Position numbers and translations under genes: made by a program. A stretch of 64,000 nucleotides of DNA from Agromyces seonyuensis (GTDB taxonomy: Bacteria; Actinomycetota; Actinomycetes; Actinomycetales; Microbacteriaceae), in contig NZ_WSTA01000008.1 of NCBI RefSeq assembly GCF_009789225.1, positions 1-64,000 on the forward strand, read 5' to 3'. Below, in pieces: positions 31,865 to 40,994 of this stretch (positions are counted from its first letter, which is position 1; every line of letters starts with the position of its first letter). The notes under the pieces were generated by a model. That model did no database searches and was not told the DNA's origin. It saw only the letters and a program-made list of their open reading frames with translations.

Positions 31865-32854
31865 TCAGTCGAGCGGGAAGTGGCACGCCGCGTACTGGCC
31901 CGGGCGCACCTCCCGCATCTCCGGCTCCTCCGTGGCGCAGCGCTCCTGCGCGATCGGGCAGCGCGTGCGGAACCGGCATCCCGAGGGCGGGCTGAGCGGC
32001 GACGGGATGTCGCCGCCGAGCGCCGGGCCGGCGAAGCCCTCCTCGCTCTCCGGGGACGGCACGGAGTCGAGCAGGCCGCGGGTGTACGGATGCGCGGGGC
32101 GCGCGTACACCTCGATCGAGTCGCCGAACTCGCACGTCTTGCCGAGGTACATCACGAGCACCTTGTCGCTGAAGCTGCGCACGACGCCGAGGTCGTGGGC
32201 GATGAAGACGATCGTGAGGTCGTACTTCGCCTTGAGCTCCTCGAGCAGGTTGAGCACCTGCGCCTGCACCGAGACGTCGAGCGCCGAGACGGGCTCGTCG
32301 CAGATGAGTAGGCCCGGCTGCACGGCGAGCGCGCGCCCGATCGCCACGCGCTGCGCCTGCCCGCCGGAGAGCTGCCGCGGCAGCATTTCCGCGAAGCGCT
32401 CGCTCGGCAATCCGACCTGCGTGAGGATCTCGGGCGCCTCGGCGTCCCGCTTCGACTTCGCGACGCCGGCGATCGCGGCGCCCTCCATCACGAGCTCCTT
32501 GACCGAGCGGCGCGGATTGAGCGAGCTCACCGGGTCCTGGAAGATCATCTGCATGTCGCGTCGCAGTTCCCGCATGCGGTTCGGCGATGCTGCGACGATG
32601 TCGTCCTCGCGATAGCGCACGCGGCCGCCGGCGATCGGGTCGAGCTTCAGCACCGCGCGACCCGTCGTCGACTTGCCGCAGCCGGACTCGCCGACGATGC
32701 CGAGGGTCTCGCCGGGCAGCAGGTCGAAGCTGACGCCCGCGACCGCTTTGAAGGCGCCGCGCGCCGTGTGGTACTCGACCTCGAGGTCTTCGACGGAGAG
32801 GATCGCCGCATCGCCGCGCAGGTGCGCGCTGCCGCTACCGGCCAACGAGCTCAC
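31865..32854 (-). CDS. ABC importer ATPase, DppF/OppF type
   Basis: 329 residues. Walker A G-E-S-G-C-G-K-S-T, signature L-S-G-G-Q-A-Q-R-V near residue 165, Walker B L-I-C-D-E-P-V-S-A-L-D-V-S. The C-terminal oligopeptide-transporter domain carries the C-R-F-R-T-R-C-P-I-A-Q-E-R-C cysteine cluster, usual in Opp/Dpp/Nik ATPases. It is the last gene of the five-gene importer; its ATG lies inside the DppD-type gene (20-nt overlap). Confidence 0.95.
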   Translation of the reverse strand: MSSLAGSGSAHLRGDAAILSVEDLEVEYHTARGAFKAVAGVSFDLLPGETLGIVGESGCGKSTTGRAVLKLDPIAGGRVRYREDDIVAASPNRMRELRRDMQMIFQDPVSSLNPRRSVKELVMEGAAIAGVAKSKRDAEAPEILTQVGLPSERFAEMLPRQLSGGQAQRVAIGRALAVQPGLLICDEPVSALDVSVQAQVLNLLEELKAKYDLTIVFIAHDLGVVRSFSDKVLVMYLGKTCEFGDSIEVYARPAHPYTRGLLDSVPSPESEEGFAGPALGGDIPSPLSPPSGCRFRTRCPIAQERCATEEPEMREVRPGQYAACHFPLD

Positions 32855-33830
32855 CTTCTTTCATGTTCACCGGGTGGAAGCAGGCGGCCGCGTGGCCGGC
32901 GCCGACGTCGACCATCGGGGGTTGCTCGGTCTCGCAGGCGGCCGAAGCCGCGGCGCAGCGCGGCGCGAACCGGCAGCCGGCGGGCGGATCGGTCGGCGAC
33001 GGCAGCGAGCCCGAGATGACGTCGAGCGGCGCGTGGCGCTGATGCTCGATCGACGGCGTCGCGCCGAGCAGCGCGCTCGTATAGCGGTGCTGGGGCTCCT
33101 CGAACACGTCGTGGCTGCCGCCGATCTCCGCGAGCCGGCCCGCGTACATCACCGCGGTGCGGTCGGTCCGGCCGGCGACGACGTGGAGGTCGTGGGAGAT
33201 CAGCATGAGCGACATCCCGCGTTCCCGCTGCACGCGTCGGAGCAGGTCGAGGACCTGGCGCTGGATCGTCACGTCGAGCGCGGTCGTCGGTTCGTCGGCG
33301 ATGAGCAGCGTCGGTTCGCATGAGAGCGCGACGGCGATCATGACGCGCTGACGCATGCCGCCGGAGAGCTCGTGCGGGTACGCGCGGAGGCGCCGTTCGG
33401 GGTCGGGGACGCCGACTTCCTTGAGCAGGTCGAGCGCGCGCGAGTTCGCCTCGCTTCGGGAGACGCCGAGGTGGCGGCGCATGCCCTCCGTGAGCTGGCG
33501 TTCGATGCGCACCACGGGGTTCAGCGACCGGCCCGGGTCCTGGAAGACCATGGCGATCTCGGGGCCCCAGATCTGCCGGAGGTCCTGTTTCGACAGGCCG
33601 AGCAGGTCCTTGCCGTCGAATCGGAGCTCACCGGTGCGAGCCGATCGCGCGGGCATGAGGCCCATGATCGCCCGCGCCATGACCGACTTGCCCGACCCGG
33701 ACTCGCCCACGATGCCGAGGGCTTCGCCGCGGCGCACTTCGAACGAGACCCCGTCGACGGCCTTCACCACACCGCGCGGCGAGCCGATGTACGCGTGGAG
33801 GTCGGTGACCTCCAGGAGCAGTTCACTCAT
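32835..33830 (-). CDS. ABC importer ATPase, DppD/OppD type
   Basis: 331 residues. Walker A G-E-S-G-S-G-K-S-V, signature L-S-G-G-M-R-Q-R-V near residue 170, Walker B L-I-A-D-E-P-T-T-A-L-D-V-T. The C-terminal cysteine cluster is C-R-F-A-P-R-C-A-A-A-S-A-A-C. It partners the DppF-type ATPase just after it. A hairpin in the gap upstream could lower ATPase expression relative to the binding protein. Confidence 0.95.
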   Translation of the reverse strand: MSELLLEVTDLHAYIGSPRGVVKAVDGVSFEVRRGEALGIVGESGSGKSVMARAIMGLMPARSARTGELRFDGKDLLGLSKQDLRQIWGPEIAMVFQDPGRSLNPVVRIERQLTEGMRRHLGVSRSEANSRALDLLKEVGVPDPERRLRAYPHELSGGMRQRVMIAVALSCEPTLLIADEPTTALDVTIQRQVLDLLRRVQRERGMSLMLISHDLHVVAGRTDRTAVMYAGRLAEIGGSHDVFEEPQHRYTSALLGATPSIEHQRHAPLDVISGSLPSPTDPPAGCRFAPRCAAASAACETEQPPMVDVGAGHAAACFHPVNMKEGELVGR

Positions 33831-33851
33831 CCTTCATCCTTCCGGGTGAGG

Positions 33852-33891
33852 GATCCCGGGGGCGGGGCCGTGGCCCCGCACTCCCGGGATC
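33852..33891 (-). terminator. Attenuator-like hairpin after the binding-protein gene
   Basis: Outer 9-bp stem (33852-33860 with 33883-33891) and inner 7-bp stem (33863-33869 with 33872-33878). It lies in the 65-bp gap between the binding-protein stop and the DppD-type start, a common place for partial termination or mRNA protection in ABC operons. Confidence 0.55.
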
Positions 33892-33895
33892 GCGG

Positions 33896-35461
33896 TCAGG
33901 GCTGGATCCAGATGTCCGCCGCCGCGGGCGTCGTGTAGCCGTACATGTGGATGCCGTGCACCTGGTCGGTGGAGATCGCGCCGTTCAGGTACTCCTGGAA
34001 GAGCAGGTACGGCACGACCTCGACGAGGCGCTCCTGCACGAGGGTCCACTGTTCGTGCTGCGCGTCCTGATCCTCCGCGGCGACCGCCGCGTCGAGGGCC
34101 TCGTTCAGCTCGGGGTCGTCGATGCGCGAGTAGTTGGTGCGGTCGGCATCGCCGCTCAGGGCGCCCCACAGGCGGGAGGCCGGGTCGACGAACGCGAGCG
34201 AGGAGGTCGCGAGGTTGTAGTCGCCCGTCGTCGTGACGACGCCCTGCTCCGAGGAGTCGCGCTGGTCGGCCGTGACGGTGACGTTGTCGTACTCGGCGAG
34301 CTGCGCCTGGAGGGCATCGAAGGTCGCGGCGCCGACGCCGGGGAACACGGTGTAGGCGAACTCGACCGGCTTGCCCTCGGCGGCGAGCTCGTCGAAGAGT
34401 TCCTGCGCCTTCTCGGAATCCTGGGTCTGGAGCGGGATGTCCTCGTAGAACGGGGAGTTCTTCTGGAACAGCGTCTTCGGAGTGCCGCCGGTGCCCTTGT
34501 TGACGGCCGAATTGATCGCTTCCAGGTCGAGAGCGTACGCGAGCGCCTGGCGGGCGCGTACGTCGTCGAATGGCGCCTTCGCCGTGTTGAACATGAAGCC
34601 GACGCCGCCGTTGAAGGTGTAGACGGAGTTGACGTAGCCGGCGGACTCGGACTCGGCGAAGAGCGCCGGGTCGGAGTTCATGACGATGTCGGCCTGTCCC
34701 GAGATGAGGGCGTTGAGCCGCTGGGTGCCGTCGGCGACGCCCTGGACCTCGATCGCGTCCAGGTAGGCGGGGTCACCGGCGTAGTCGTCGTTGCGGACCA
34801 GCTTGACGGTGCCGCCCTGCGTCCAGCTCTCGAGCACGAACGGTCCGGCCCCGATCGGGTTCTTGTTGAACGCCTCCTGGCCCTGCTCGAGGGCGGTCGG
34901 CGAGGCGATCCACTGCAGGGAGTAGATCGGCATGAGGCCGAGCAACCCCGGCGTCGGCACGACCATGTGCAGCCTCGCGGTGCGGGGGTCGACGATCTCG
35001 ATGTGGTCGATCTGGCTCGCGACCCCGGCGCTGGCCGAGCCGAGCGCCGGGTCCTTCATGCGGTCCCAGTTGTACTTGATGGCCTCGGCGTCGAACGGGG
35101 TGCCGTCCGTGAACGTCAGGCCTTCGCGCGTCACGACGTCCCAGGTGGCGCCGCCGTCGGCCGTGGTGAACGACTCGCACAGCCCGCAGTCGTAGCCGCC
35201 CGTCTCGGGGTTCGCGATGACGAACTGCCCGTAGAGCGCGGTGTACGTGATCGGCATGGAGGTCGAGCTGAAGACCTGCACGGGGTCGAATCCGGTGGGC
35301 TGGACCATCTCGAGCACGCGCAACGTGCCGCCCGAGACGGGCTCGCCGGATCCCGCGTCGGCGACGCTCGTCGCTCCGTCGTCGGTTCCGGCGCAGCCGG
35401 TGAACAGCAGCGCTGCCGCGGCCACGGCGGCGATCAGCGTCGATCGCTTCCTGGTGAACAT
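33896..35461 (-). CDS. ABC importer substrate-binding lipoprotein (family 5)
   Basis: 521 residues. Lipoprotein signal: K-R-S-T-L-I-A-A-V-A-A-A-A-L-L-F-T-G-C, with Cys near residue 23 as the lipid anchor. The mature part is a type II (SBP_bac_5) binding protein: G-G-T-L-R-V-L-E near 45, L-T-F-T-D-G-T-P-F-D-A-E-A-I-K-Y-N near 125, and K-N-P-I-G-A-G-P-F near 215. Such proteins bind peptides, but also nickel, oligosaccharides and other compounds, so the ligand is open. The neighbouring oxidative genes and a shared operator type suggest the pathway substrate or a related compound. Confidence 0.93.
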   Translation of the reverse strand: MFTRKRSTLIAAVAAAALLFTGCAGTDDGATSVADAGSGEPVSGGTLRVLEMVQPTGFDPVQVFSSTSMPITYTALYGQFVIANPETGGYDCGLCESFTTADGGATWDVVTREGLTFTDGTPFDAEAIKYNWDRMKDPALGSASAGVASQIDHIEIVDPRTARLHMVVPTPGLLGLMPIYSLQWIASPTALEQGQEAFNKNPIGAGPFVLESWTQGGTVKLVRNDDYAGDPAYLDAIEVQGVADGTQRLNALISGQADIVMNSDPALFAESESAGYVNSVYTFNGGVGFMFNTAKAPFDDVRARQALAYALDLEAINSAVNKGTGGTPKTLFQKNSPFYEDIPLQTQDSEKAQELFDELAAEGKPVEFAYTVFPGVGAATFDALQAQLAEYDNVTVTADQRDSSEQGVVTTTGDYNLATSSLAFVDPASRLWGALSGDADRTNYSRIDDPELNEALDAAVAAEDQDAQHEQWTLVQERLVEVVPYLLFQEYLNGAISTDQVHGIHMYGYTTPAAADIWIQP

Positions 35462-35571
35462 GGGGTCCTGCTTTCTCTTGGTGGTGGTGTGCGGAATCAC
35501 GGGATTCCGGGGTCGCCGAACGGCGCGACGGGTCGGGCGGGGCGTCGGCGGGATTGTGGGTGAGGAGCGGG

Positions 35572-36477
35572 TCAGTCGTGCAGCGTGCGGTCGAATCGCA
35601 GGCGCAGGTGCTCGCCGGCCTGGTTCAGCGCGAACACGGTCAGGAACAGCACGGTCGCGGGAACGAAGACGAGGTAGGGCGAGGTGCGCAACTCGGTCGC
35701 GCCGGCGTTGATCATGCCGCCCCAGCTCGGCGTCGGCGGCGGCACGCCGAGGCCGAGGAAGCTCAGCGAGCCCTCCGCGACGATGAGGGCCGCGATGACG
35801 AGCGGGAGGTAGGCGGCGATGGTCGGCACGACGTTGGGCAGGATCTCGCGGAGCAGGATGCGGCGGTCGGTCGCCCCCATGTTCCGGGCGGCCCGGACGA
35901 ACTCGCGACTCGTCCACGCCATCGTGTTGGCGCGGGCGAGGCGGATGAAGGTCGGGGTGCTCGTGAGCGCCAGCCCGACGAGCAGCGTCGGAACGCTCGG
36001 CGAGAGGATCGAGGTGATCGCGAGCAGCAGCACGAGCGCGGGGAACGAGAGCAGGACGTCGGCGACGAGAGTGACGACCCAGTCGACACCCTTGCGGAAG
36101 TACCCGGCGAGCAGGCCGAGGATCGTGCCGAGGATGACACCGCCGGCCGCCGAGACCGTGCCGACGACGAGCGACACCTGGCCGCCGTAGATCAGGCGCG
36201 ACAAGAGGGAGCGTCCCGTGCCGTCGGTGCCGAGCAGTGTGTCGATCGGCCCGAGCTGCGGCGGTTGACGCGGCGGACCGACGACCGCGTCGATCGAGGC
36301 GATCGGCAGCACGGAGGCGAACACCGCGAGGAACACGATGAGCCCGATCCAGCCGTAGGAGAACCAGACGAGTACGGAGTGCCGCTTCTTGGGCGGTGCG
36401 ACGACCGGAGGTGCGAACCGCCGGATGCCGGCGGGCGCGGACTGCTCCGGCAACGTGCTCCTGGTGATCACGGTCAT
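35572..36477 (-). CDS. ABC importer permease, DppC/OppC type
   Basis: 301 residues with about six TM helices. DppC-type features are the N-terminal extension before the first helix, G-T-D-G-T-G-R-S-L-L-S-R-L-I-Y-G-G near residue 85, and the EAA loop F-V-R-A-A-R-N-M-G-A-T-D-R-R-I near 185. A 110-bp gap separates it from the binding-protein gene. The ATG overlaps the stop of the DppB-type gene (ATGA). Confidence 0.95.
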   Translation of the reverse strand: MTVITRSTLPEQSAPAGIRRFAPPVVAPPKKRHSVLVWFSYGWIGLIVFLAVFASVLPIASIDAVVGPPRQPPQLGPIDTLLGTDGTGRSLLSRLIYGGQVSLVVGTVSAAGGVILGTILGLLAGYFRKGVDWVVTLVADVLLSFPALVLLLAITSILSPSVPTLLVGLALTSTPTFIRLARANTMAWTSREFVRAARNMGATDRRILLREILPNVVPTIAAYLPLVIAALIVAEGSLSFLGLGVPPPTPSWGGMINAGATELRTSPYLVFVPATVLFLTVFALNQAGEHLRLRFDRTLHD

Positions 36478-37484
36478 GCCGACACCGCCTTCCCGGTTGC
36501 GTTTCGCGTGACGCCCGCACGAGTGCGGCGGGCCGCCTTCGGCGTGCGACGGACCCGGGGGTCGATCGCGCCGTAGCCGACGTCGACGAGCATGTTGATG
36601 ACGACGAAGCCGACGGCGATGAAGGCGACGACTCCCTGCACCGCGACGATGTCGCGCTGGACGATCGAGGTCGAGATGAACTGGCCGAGCCCCGGGAGCA
36701 CGAACAGCGCTTCGACGATGATGGTGCCGCCGATGAGGCGGGCGAGGCTGAGGCCCGAGATCGTCAGCAGCGAGAACGACGAGGGCCGGAATGCGTGGCG
36801 GAACATGACGTAGCCGCCGGTCATCCCCTTCGCACGCGCCGCGGCGACGAAGTCTTCGCGGAGCGTGCCGATGAGATCGGCTCGCAGGACGCGGTGGAAC
36901 GCTGCGATCTCGGTGAGCGCGACGGCGATCGCCGGGAGGATCGCGCTGCGCAGGTTCGGCCCGAGGCCGTCCTCGATCGGCACCCAGCCGAGCGCCGGCA
37001 GCACTTTCAGGGACACGGCGAAGATGAAGATGAGGACCGGACCGGCGACGAACGCGGGGATGGAGAGGAACGCCGAGGTCACGGCGTTGATCCCGCGGTC
37101 GAGCGCGCTGTTCGGGAAGGCGGCCGAGAGCACGGCGAGGGGGATCGACACGGCGAGCGCGATCACGAGCGCGAGCACCGCGAGTTCGAGCGTCACCGGC
37201 AGCCGCTGAGCGATGGACTCCATGACCGGGATGTGGGTGATGGGCGACGTGCCGAGGTCGCCCTGCAGCGCGGCGAGCAGCCAGTCGACGTACTGCACGA
37301 CGAAGGGTCGGTCGTACCCGAGCGCGGCGTTCATCTCGGCGACGGCGTCGGGGGTCGCGTTCTCCCCCAGGATGACTTCGGCCACGGATCCCGGGGCGAG
37401 GCTCATGAGGGCCTGGACGCCGATCGTGACGAGCAGGATGACGAGCAGCGCGTAGCCGGCACGTCGGAGGAGGTCAGCCCACAT
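36474..37484 (-). CDS. ABC importer permease, DppB/OppB type
   Basis: 336 residues, about six TM helices. L-L-R-R-A-G-Y-A-L-L-V-I-L-L-V at the start, P-V-T-L-E-L-A-V-L-A near residue 110, and the EAA loop F-V-A-A-A-R-A-K-G-M-T near 220. The C-terminal basic tail of about 25 residues is longer than usual. The ATG at 37484 has GGGAGGT 6 nt upstream. It is the first gene of the importer operon, and a strong promoter and an operator-like repeat lie in its 200-bp leader. Confidence 0.95.
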   Translation of the reverse strand: MWADLLRRAGYALLVILLVTIGVQALMSLAPGSVAEVILGENATPDAVAEMNAALGYDRPFVVQYVDWLLAALQGDLGTSPITHIPVMESIAQRLPVTLELAVLALVIALAVSIPLAVLSAAFPNSALDRGINAVTSAFLSIPAFVAGPVLIFIFAVSLKVLPALGWVPIEDGLGPNLRSAILPAIAVALTEIAAFHRVLRADLIGTLREDFVAAARAKGMTGGYVMFRHAFRPSSFSLLTISGLSLARLIGGTIIVEALFVLPGLGQFISTSIVQRDIVAVQGVVAFIAVGFVVINMLVDVGYGAIDPRVRRTPKAARRTRAGVTRNATGKAVSA

Positions 37485-37580
37485 TCGGGGCACCTCCCGC
37501 CGAAACGGGATGCTTCGAACTTGAAACTTGCACTCGGACTCCTTTGTCGAGCTCGCCTGGATTTCCCAGTCGGGGCTTAC

Positions 37581-37599
37581 TGTTTCGTTGGAGCGAACA
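37581..37599. promoter_or_regulatory. Operator-like inverted repeat E in the importer leader
   Basis: TGTTTCG-TTGGAG-CGAACA, an imperfect repeat built of the same TGTTC/GAACA half-sites as operators A-D. It lies just downstream of the promoter at 37627-37655, so a bound protein would block transcription. Confidence 0.45.
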
Positions 37600-37626
37600 G
37601 GACTTTTTTCCAACGCAACAAGCAGG

Positions 37627-37655
37627 ATCATGCAGACTTCAAGCGATGTTGTCAA
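37627..37655 (-). promoter_or_regulatory. Sigma-70-type promoter of the importer operon
   Basis: On the minus strand: TTGACA (37655-37650), 17-bp spacer, CATGAT (37632-37627). It leaves a leader of about 140 nt before the DppB-type ATG. Confidence 0.7.
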
Positions 37656-37699
37656 CGGAATTGAGCGTGTTGACTCAATACTGTTGCCGCGTGGCGAAC

Positions 37700-38422
37700 T
37701 CGTCCCCTACGGTCAGTTCCGTTGAGGCTCGAAGCAGCGCCGCGATACGAGCGTCAGTGAACCGCAGAACTCGACCATGTGTCTCAGACTTCGACCCCTG
37801 GTCGCCCGTCACGATTCGGAGCCTCGATGCGCATCGATCCCTCTGCTGCGACGCCATCGCCGTACTCATGCAGCCCGTCAGAACGGAGTCATCGCCGCGC
37901 TCGTCAAGAGATCGGTACGAGTTCGCCGGTCCAGCACCGCGTCGACCGCCCGCGCGGAGAGTGCTGCTCCGCATCGATCGGCGGCAGCCCGGCCCGCTCC
38001 CGGCGCTGCCGGGCCGACCTGGTGTCGGCGCACAGTTTCACCGGTGCTTGCGCACGTGATCGAGGAGTGCACCAGCAAACACCTCGGCCTGCCGCAACCG
38101 CCGCGCCGCCTGCCGGATCCTCAAAGAACGCCGACGCCGCCCGCCCGCGCGGCCGCCGCAGTCGTCACCGGCGGCGTCAAGATCGATCAACGTGCGCGTC
38201 CTACACGCTCCGCGTGCGCGAAAACGGTCCCGCTGAACGGAAAGACCCGGCCGCCTGATCAAACGGAACCCTCCGGGCGAGCCCCAGTCACGCGAGGCCG
38301 AACAAGCGCACCAGAGACGAGCCGGGCCGGTCCCATGCGAATCAAGTACCTCGCGCGCTCTCGCCGCCATCCTGATCACGGTTCATACTCTCGAGTTTGC
38401 ATGGATTGCCACCAGGCAAACA
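37700..38422. other. 720-bp stretch without a recognisable gene
   Basis: Frames on both strands are open for 40-200 codons, as expected at high GC, but the translations look random (Arg- and Ser-rich). The only protein-like piece is on the minus strand ending at 37675, G-R-V-L-R-F-T-D-A-R-I-A-A-L-L-R-A-S-T-E-L, which could be the tail of a lost gene of unknown type. The stretch reads as decayed DNA at the left flank of the islet. Confidence 0.5.
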
Positions 38423-38440
38423 CCTGATCAGACGATATTT

Positions 38441-38763
38441 GTAGGGCGGACGGGACTTGAACCCGTGACCGATGGGAGTCAGCCGACTTTCCGAAGGGTT
38501 CCGGATGCCTTGTCGCACCTCGCCTGATCTGGATCTGATCAGGATGTTCTCGTGCGTCGTGTTCGAACCCATTCAGACTACCCGGCTCGACTTCGACCCA
38601 CCTGGGCGAGTCTCGGATCGAAAAGTGGTGAATAAACGGTCGCCGGTCTCGGGTGGGGTCGACTCGATGAAGACTCGAAACCGAACTCAAGCACACGGCA
38701 TGGCCATCGCTCCCCCGCCCGCCGCAGACCGACGCGCTTCGGAGGCGGAACAAGAACCAGGCC
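38441..38763. repeat. tRNA-3'-end direct repeat, copy 1 (323 bp)
   Basis: First of three direct copies (others at 42474 and 45581). It opens with the reverse complement of a tRNA T-arm and acceptor side. On the minus strand: ACGGG-TTCAAGT-CCCGT (38466-38450) followed by CCGCCCT-A. A 20-30-bp lead with CCTGATCAG (38423) precedes it. About 90 bp further in is a block conserved in all copies (TGATCAGGATGTTCTCGTGC), then GGTGAATAAACGGTC and a final CGACGCGCTTCGGAGGCGGA. No intact tRNA can be folded because the anticodon arm is degraded. Confidence 0.8.
38443..38466 (-). other. tRNA-like T-arm and acceptor 3' side, copy 1
   Basis: Five-base-pair T stem ACGGG/CCCGT with a consensus 7-nt loop TTCAAGT, then the seven bases CCGCCCT. 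This is the part of a tRNA gene that integrases commonly use as an attachment site. The 5' acceptor strand about 85 nt away pairs only partly. Confidence 0.6.
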
Positions 38764-39039
38764 ACTTCACAGTGCGGAGCGTGCTCAAGGAGGCCGGAAA
38801 GGTGAAGCGACCAGCGAGTGGAGGCCGCTTCGAGCACCATCGACAAGTGGCCGGCGGAAGCGCCCGCGTAGTACGGCCTGACTAGCCAAACGACAAGAAG
38901 CTTCCGGTTCGGCCGAAGATTGGTCGTGGGCGATTCCGAGGCGCCCGCCCCGTCTCACCAGGACATCGATACTAGCCGCATTTACCGCAGAGAATCGCGC
39001 ACTATCAATCGATAGTCAAGCCACTGTCCCCAATGCGAA
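38764..39039. other. Spacer between repeat copy 1 and the immunity candidate
   Basis: About 275 bp with falling GC content toward the immunity-gene end. No gene or clear terminator is seen; CTATC-AATC-GATAG at about 39002-39015 is a short inverted repeat that could end the toxin/immunity transcript. Confidence 0.4.
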
Positions 39040-39408
39040 CTATTCGGCGCTACACCGTGCATCCAGCGAGATAAGCAGCCCGTTTCCTAGCCCAATAGCA
39101 TGCTCCCTGAAAAAACCGATCTGTTCGTAGAATGACTCTTCCGAGAGCACGATAGAGGGCGTCATCAGCAATGCCGCAGTGATTGCATGCACCTCGGCCA
39201 CTTCAAAATCAGTCTCATCACTTCGGACTTTTTCCAAGGTGCGCATCAAGAAGTCTGCGGAGCTACCAAGACACATGACTGTTCGGCCTTCACCACCCGG
39301 GCGCGCGACGTGATAGAGGATCACCTCTCGCACCAGTTGCTTTTGCTCATCACCCAGCCAGAGCCGGATTCGGTCGCCCGTAACGTCCAGACGAACGCGA
39401 CTTCTCAT
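39040..39408 (-). CDS. Candidate immunity protein of the RHS/Hint toxin
   Basis: 122 residues, no recognised family. It starts M-R-S-R-V-R-L-D-V-T-G-D-R-I-R-L-W-L-G-D-E, apparently beta strands, then a helical centre (D-F-L-M-R-T-L-E-K-V-R) and an acidic stretch. Its ATG overlaps the toxin stop (ATGA), the usual toxin-then-immunity order of polymorphic toxin loci, which is the main reason for the call. GC is lower than in the flanking operons, a mark of acquired cassettes. Confidence 0.55.
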   Translation of the reverse strand: MRSRVRLDVTGDRIRLWLGDEQKQLVREVILYHVARPGGEGRTVMCLGSSADFLMRTLEKVRSDETDFEVAEVHAITAALLMTPSIVLSEESFYEQIGFFREHAIGLGNGLLISLDARCSAE

Positions 39409-40943
39409 CTCTGAATATACCTTCCCGACTCGAACTTCAACTGGGTATACCGATAACCGTGAATATTGCGGCCGGTTTGCACCAGTAGCACTCCTCGCCC
39501 AGAATCAAAGGCGACATTTGCGCCAGTCTCCGCATCTACATGCGTCATATTTCCCCGCCAGGCCGAAAAATAGTCCGCAAGCGCATCAGGATCATGTCCT
39601 ATGCCAGGTATATCATGGTCGGCCGAACTAGCGCTTCCGTCGTGCATTCTCTTCACCTGATAATCGACACCATCTGCGATATCCGGCCCGAACGTATCGT
39701 CAATACGATTGTACGTGGCATCGTCGAGCCCCCCGAGGCCCGCATCAAGGCCATTGCAGTTATGAACGAGAACTTCGCTCTCGCCGATCTGCACATAGTA
39801 CGTGTGGATGTCAGCGACGGTTAGGTTGTGGACGGTCTGGGGCCGGTGGTCGTGTTCGATCGCGGTGATCTGGACGAGGGTGCCAGAGGCGGTTTGCAGC
39901 CAGTCACCGGGCAGCAGGTCGCCGGAGTCGACCCAGCGGTCCCGTTCAGGCACCCAGAACGGGTGCCCGTCGGTGGCCTCGAGGGTGCCGGTGCCACCGG
40001 TGCCGTCATCGATAGTGATCGTGGTGAGGTCCTTCTCACCGTCCCCCGTGATCAACGCGGTCACTGGCTTAGCCGCAGTCTCGCCGGTGTTCGGATCGGT
40101 CGCCAGGACCTCTTCACCGATGTCGAGGTTTTCAATTGCTTTGACCGCACCAGAGGCGAGAACCACAAGCGTTCCAGGCACAAAGCTGTTCGCGCGCTTG
40201 CAACTCGAACCGGCAGCGTTCTTGACGGCGGCCGCCGCCTTCGTTGCCGTCGACGCGGTCTGCGAAGCCGCCGCACGGGCACCGCTTCCGGCTGCGGCAG
40301 CTGTCGCGGCGCGCGTCGGCGCCATCACAGCTGATGCCGCCGCTTTGACCGCTGGTGCGACGGCCTTGAAGACGACTGCGCCGGCGCCGCCGAGCAGACC
40401 CCCTGCCGCGCCGATGAGCGTCTCGGTCGCGAACCCGCTCCACGAGAACTTCTGTCCTGTCGTCGCAGTGCGGACCACATTTGTGACCGCACCGGCGATC
40501 GCGCCGCCTGCGATTGCGCAGCCGATGCTGCCCGCGCCCGCAGTTAGGGCGAGACACCCGGCGGTCGCGAGGCCGCCGACGACAGCCCCCGCGATCTCGG
40601 CCTTGTACTTGTTGACGAACCCGCCGACGGCCTTGGCTGCCTTCTTTCCGGCTTTGAACATGTCGCCCAGCCATGACATTCCGGTCGGGTCGGACCATGT
40701 CACTGGATTGTGTCCGGAGTAGACGTAGGCGTTGAACTGGGCTGGGGTTCCTGGGTCCAGTTGCGGGTCAGTGCTGATGAACTGACCGTTGCGTGCGTCG
40801 TAGTGGCGGGCACCGATGAGTGTCAGACCGGCGATGTTGTCGTCGAATGTCGCGCCGAGGAACCGACGATCTCCCGGAAGGTCCGCGCCGACTTGCCCGC
40901 GTTCGCCTCCGAAGGGATCTGTGTAAAGGCGGGCGACCGAGTC
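39405..40943 (-). pseudogene. RHS-core/Hint polymorphic toxin, 5'-truncated
   Basis: About 513 codons, cut at its 5' side by the IS3 element, with no start of its own. Order: RHS-repeat core end (F-D-D-N-I-A-G-L-T-L-I-G-A-R-H-Y-D, G-Q-F-I-S-T-D-P, N-A-Y-V-Y-S-G-H-N-P-V-T, D-P-T-G), and a Gly/Ala-rich hydrophobic stretch of about 150 residues. A Hint domain follows (S-F-V-P-G-T-L-V, D-G-H-P-F-W-V, ending V-L-V-H-N-C). The last ~115 residues after H-N-C are a toxin module of unknown family with D-H-D-I-P-G-I-G-H-D and G-R-G-V-L-L-V-Q-T-G. The missing part would hold the RHS shell and secretion region. The intact C-terminal module may persist as a silent cassette. Confidence 0.8.
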
Positions 40944-40994
40944 GATTGAATCGGCCTGGGTTTCGTTCCGTTCTTGAAGCAAGGATGGAAGACG

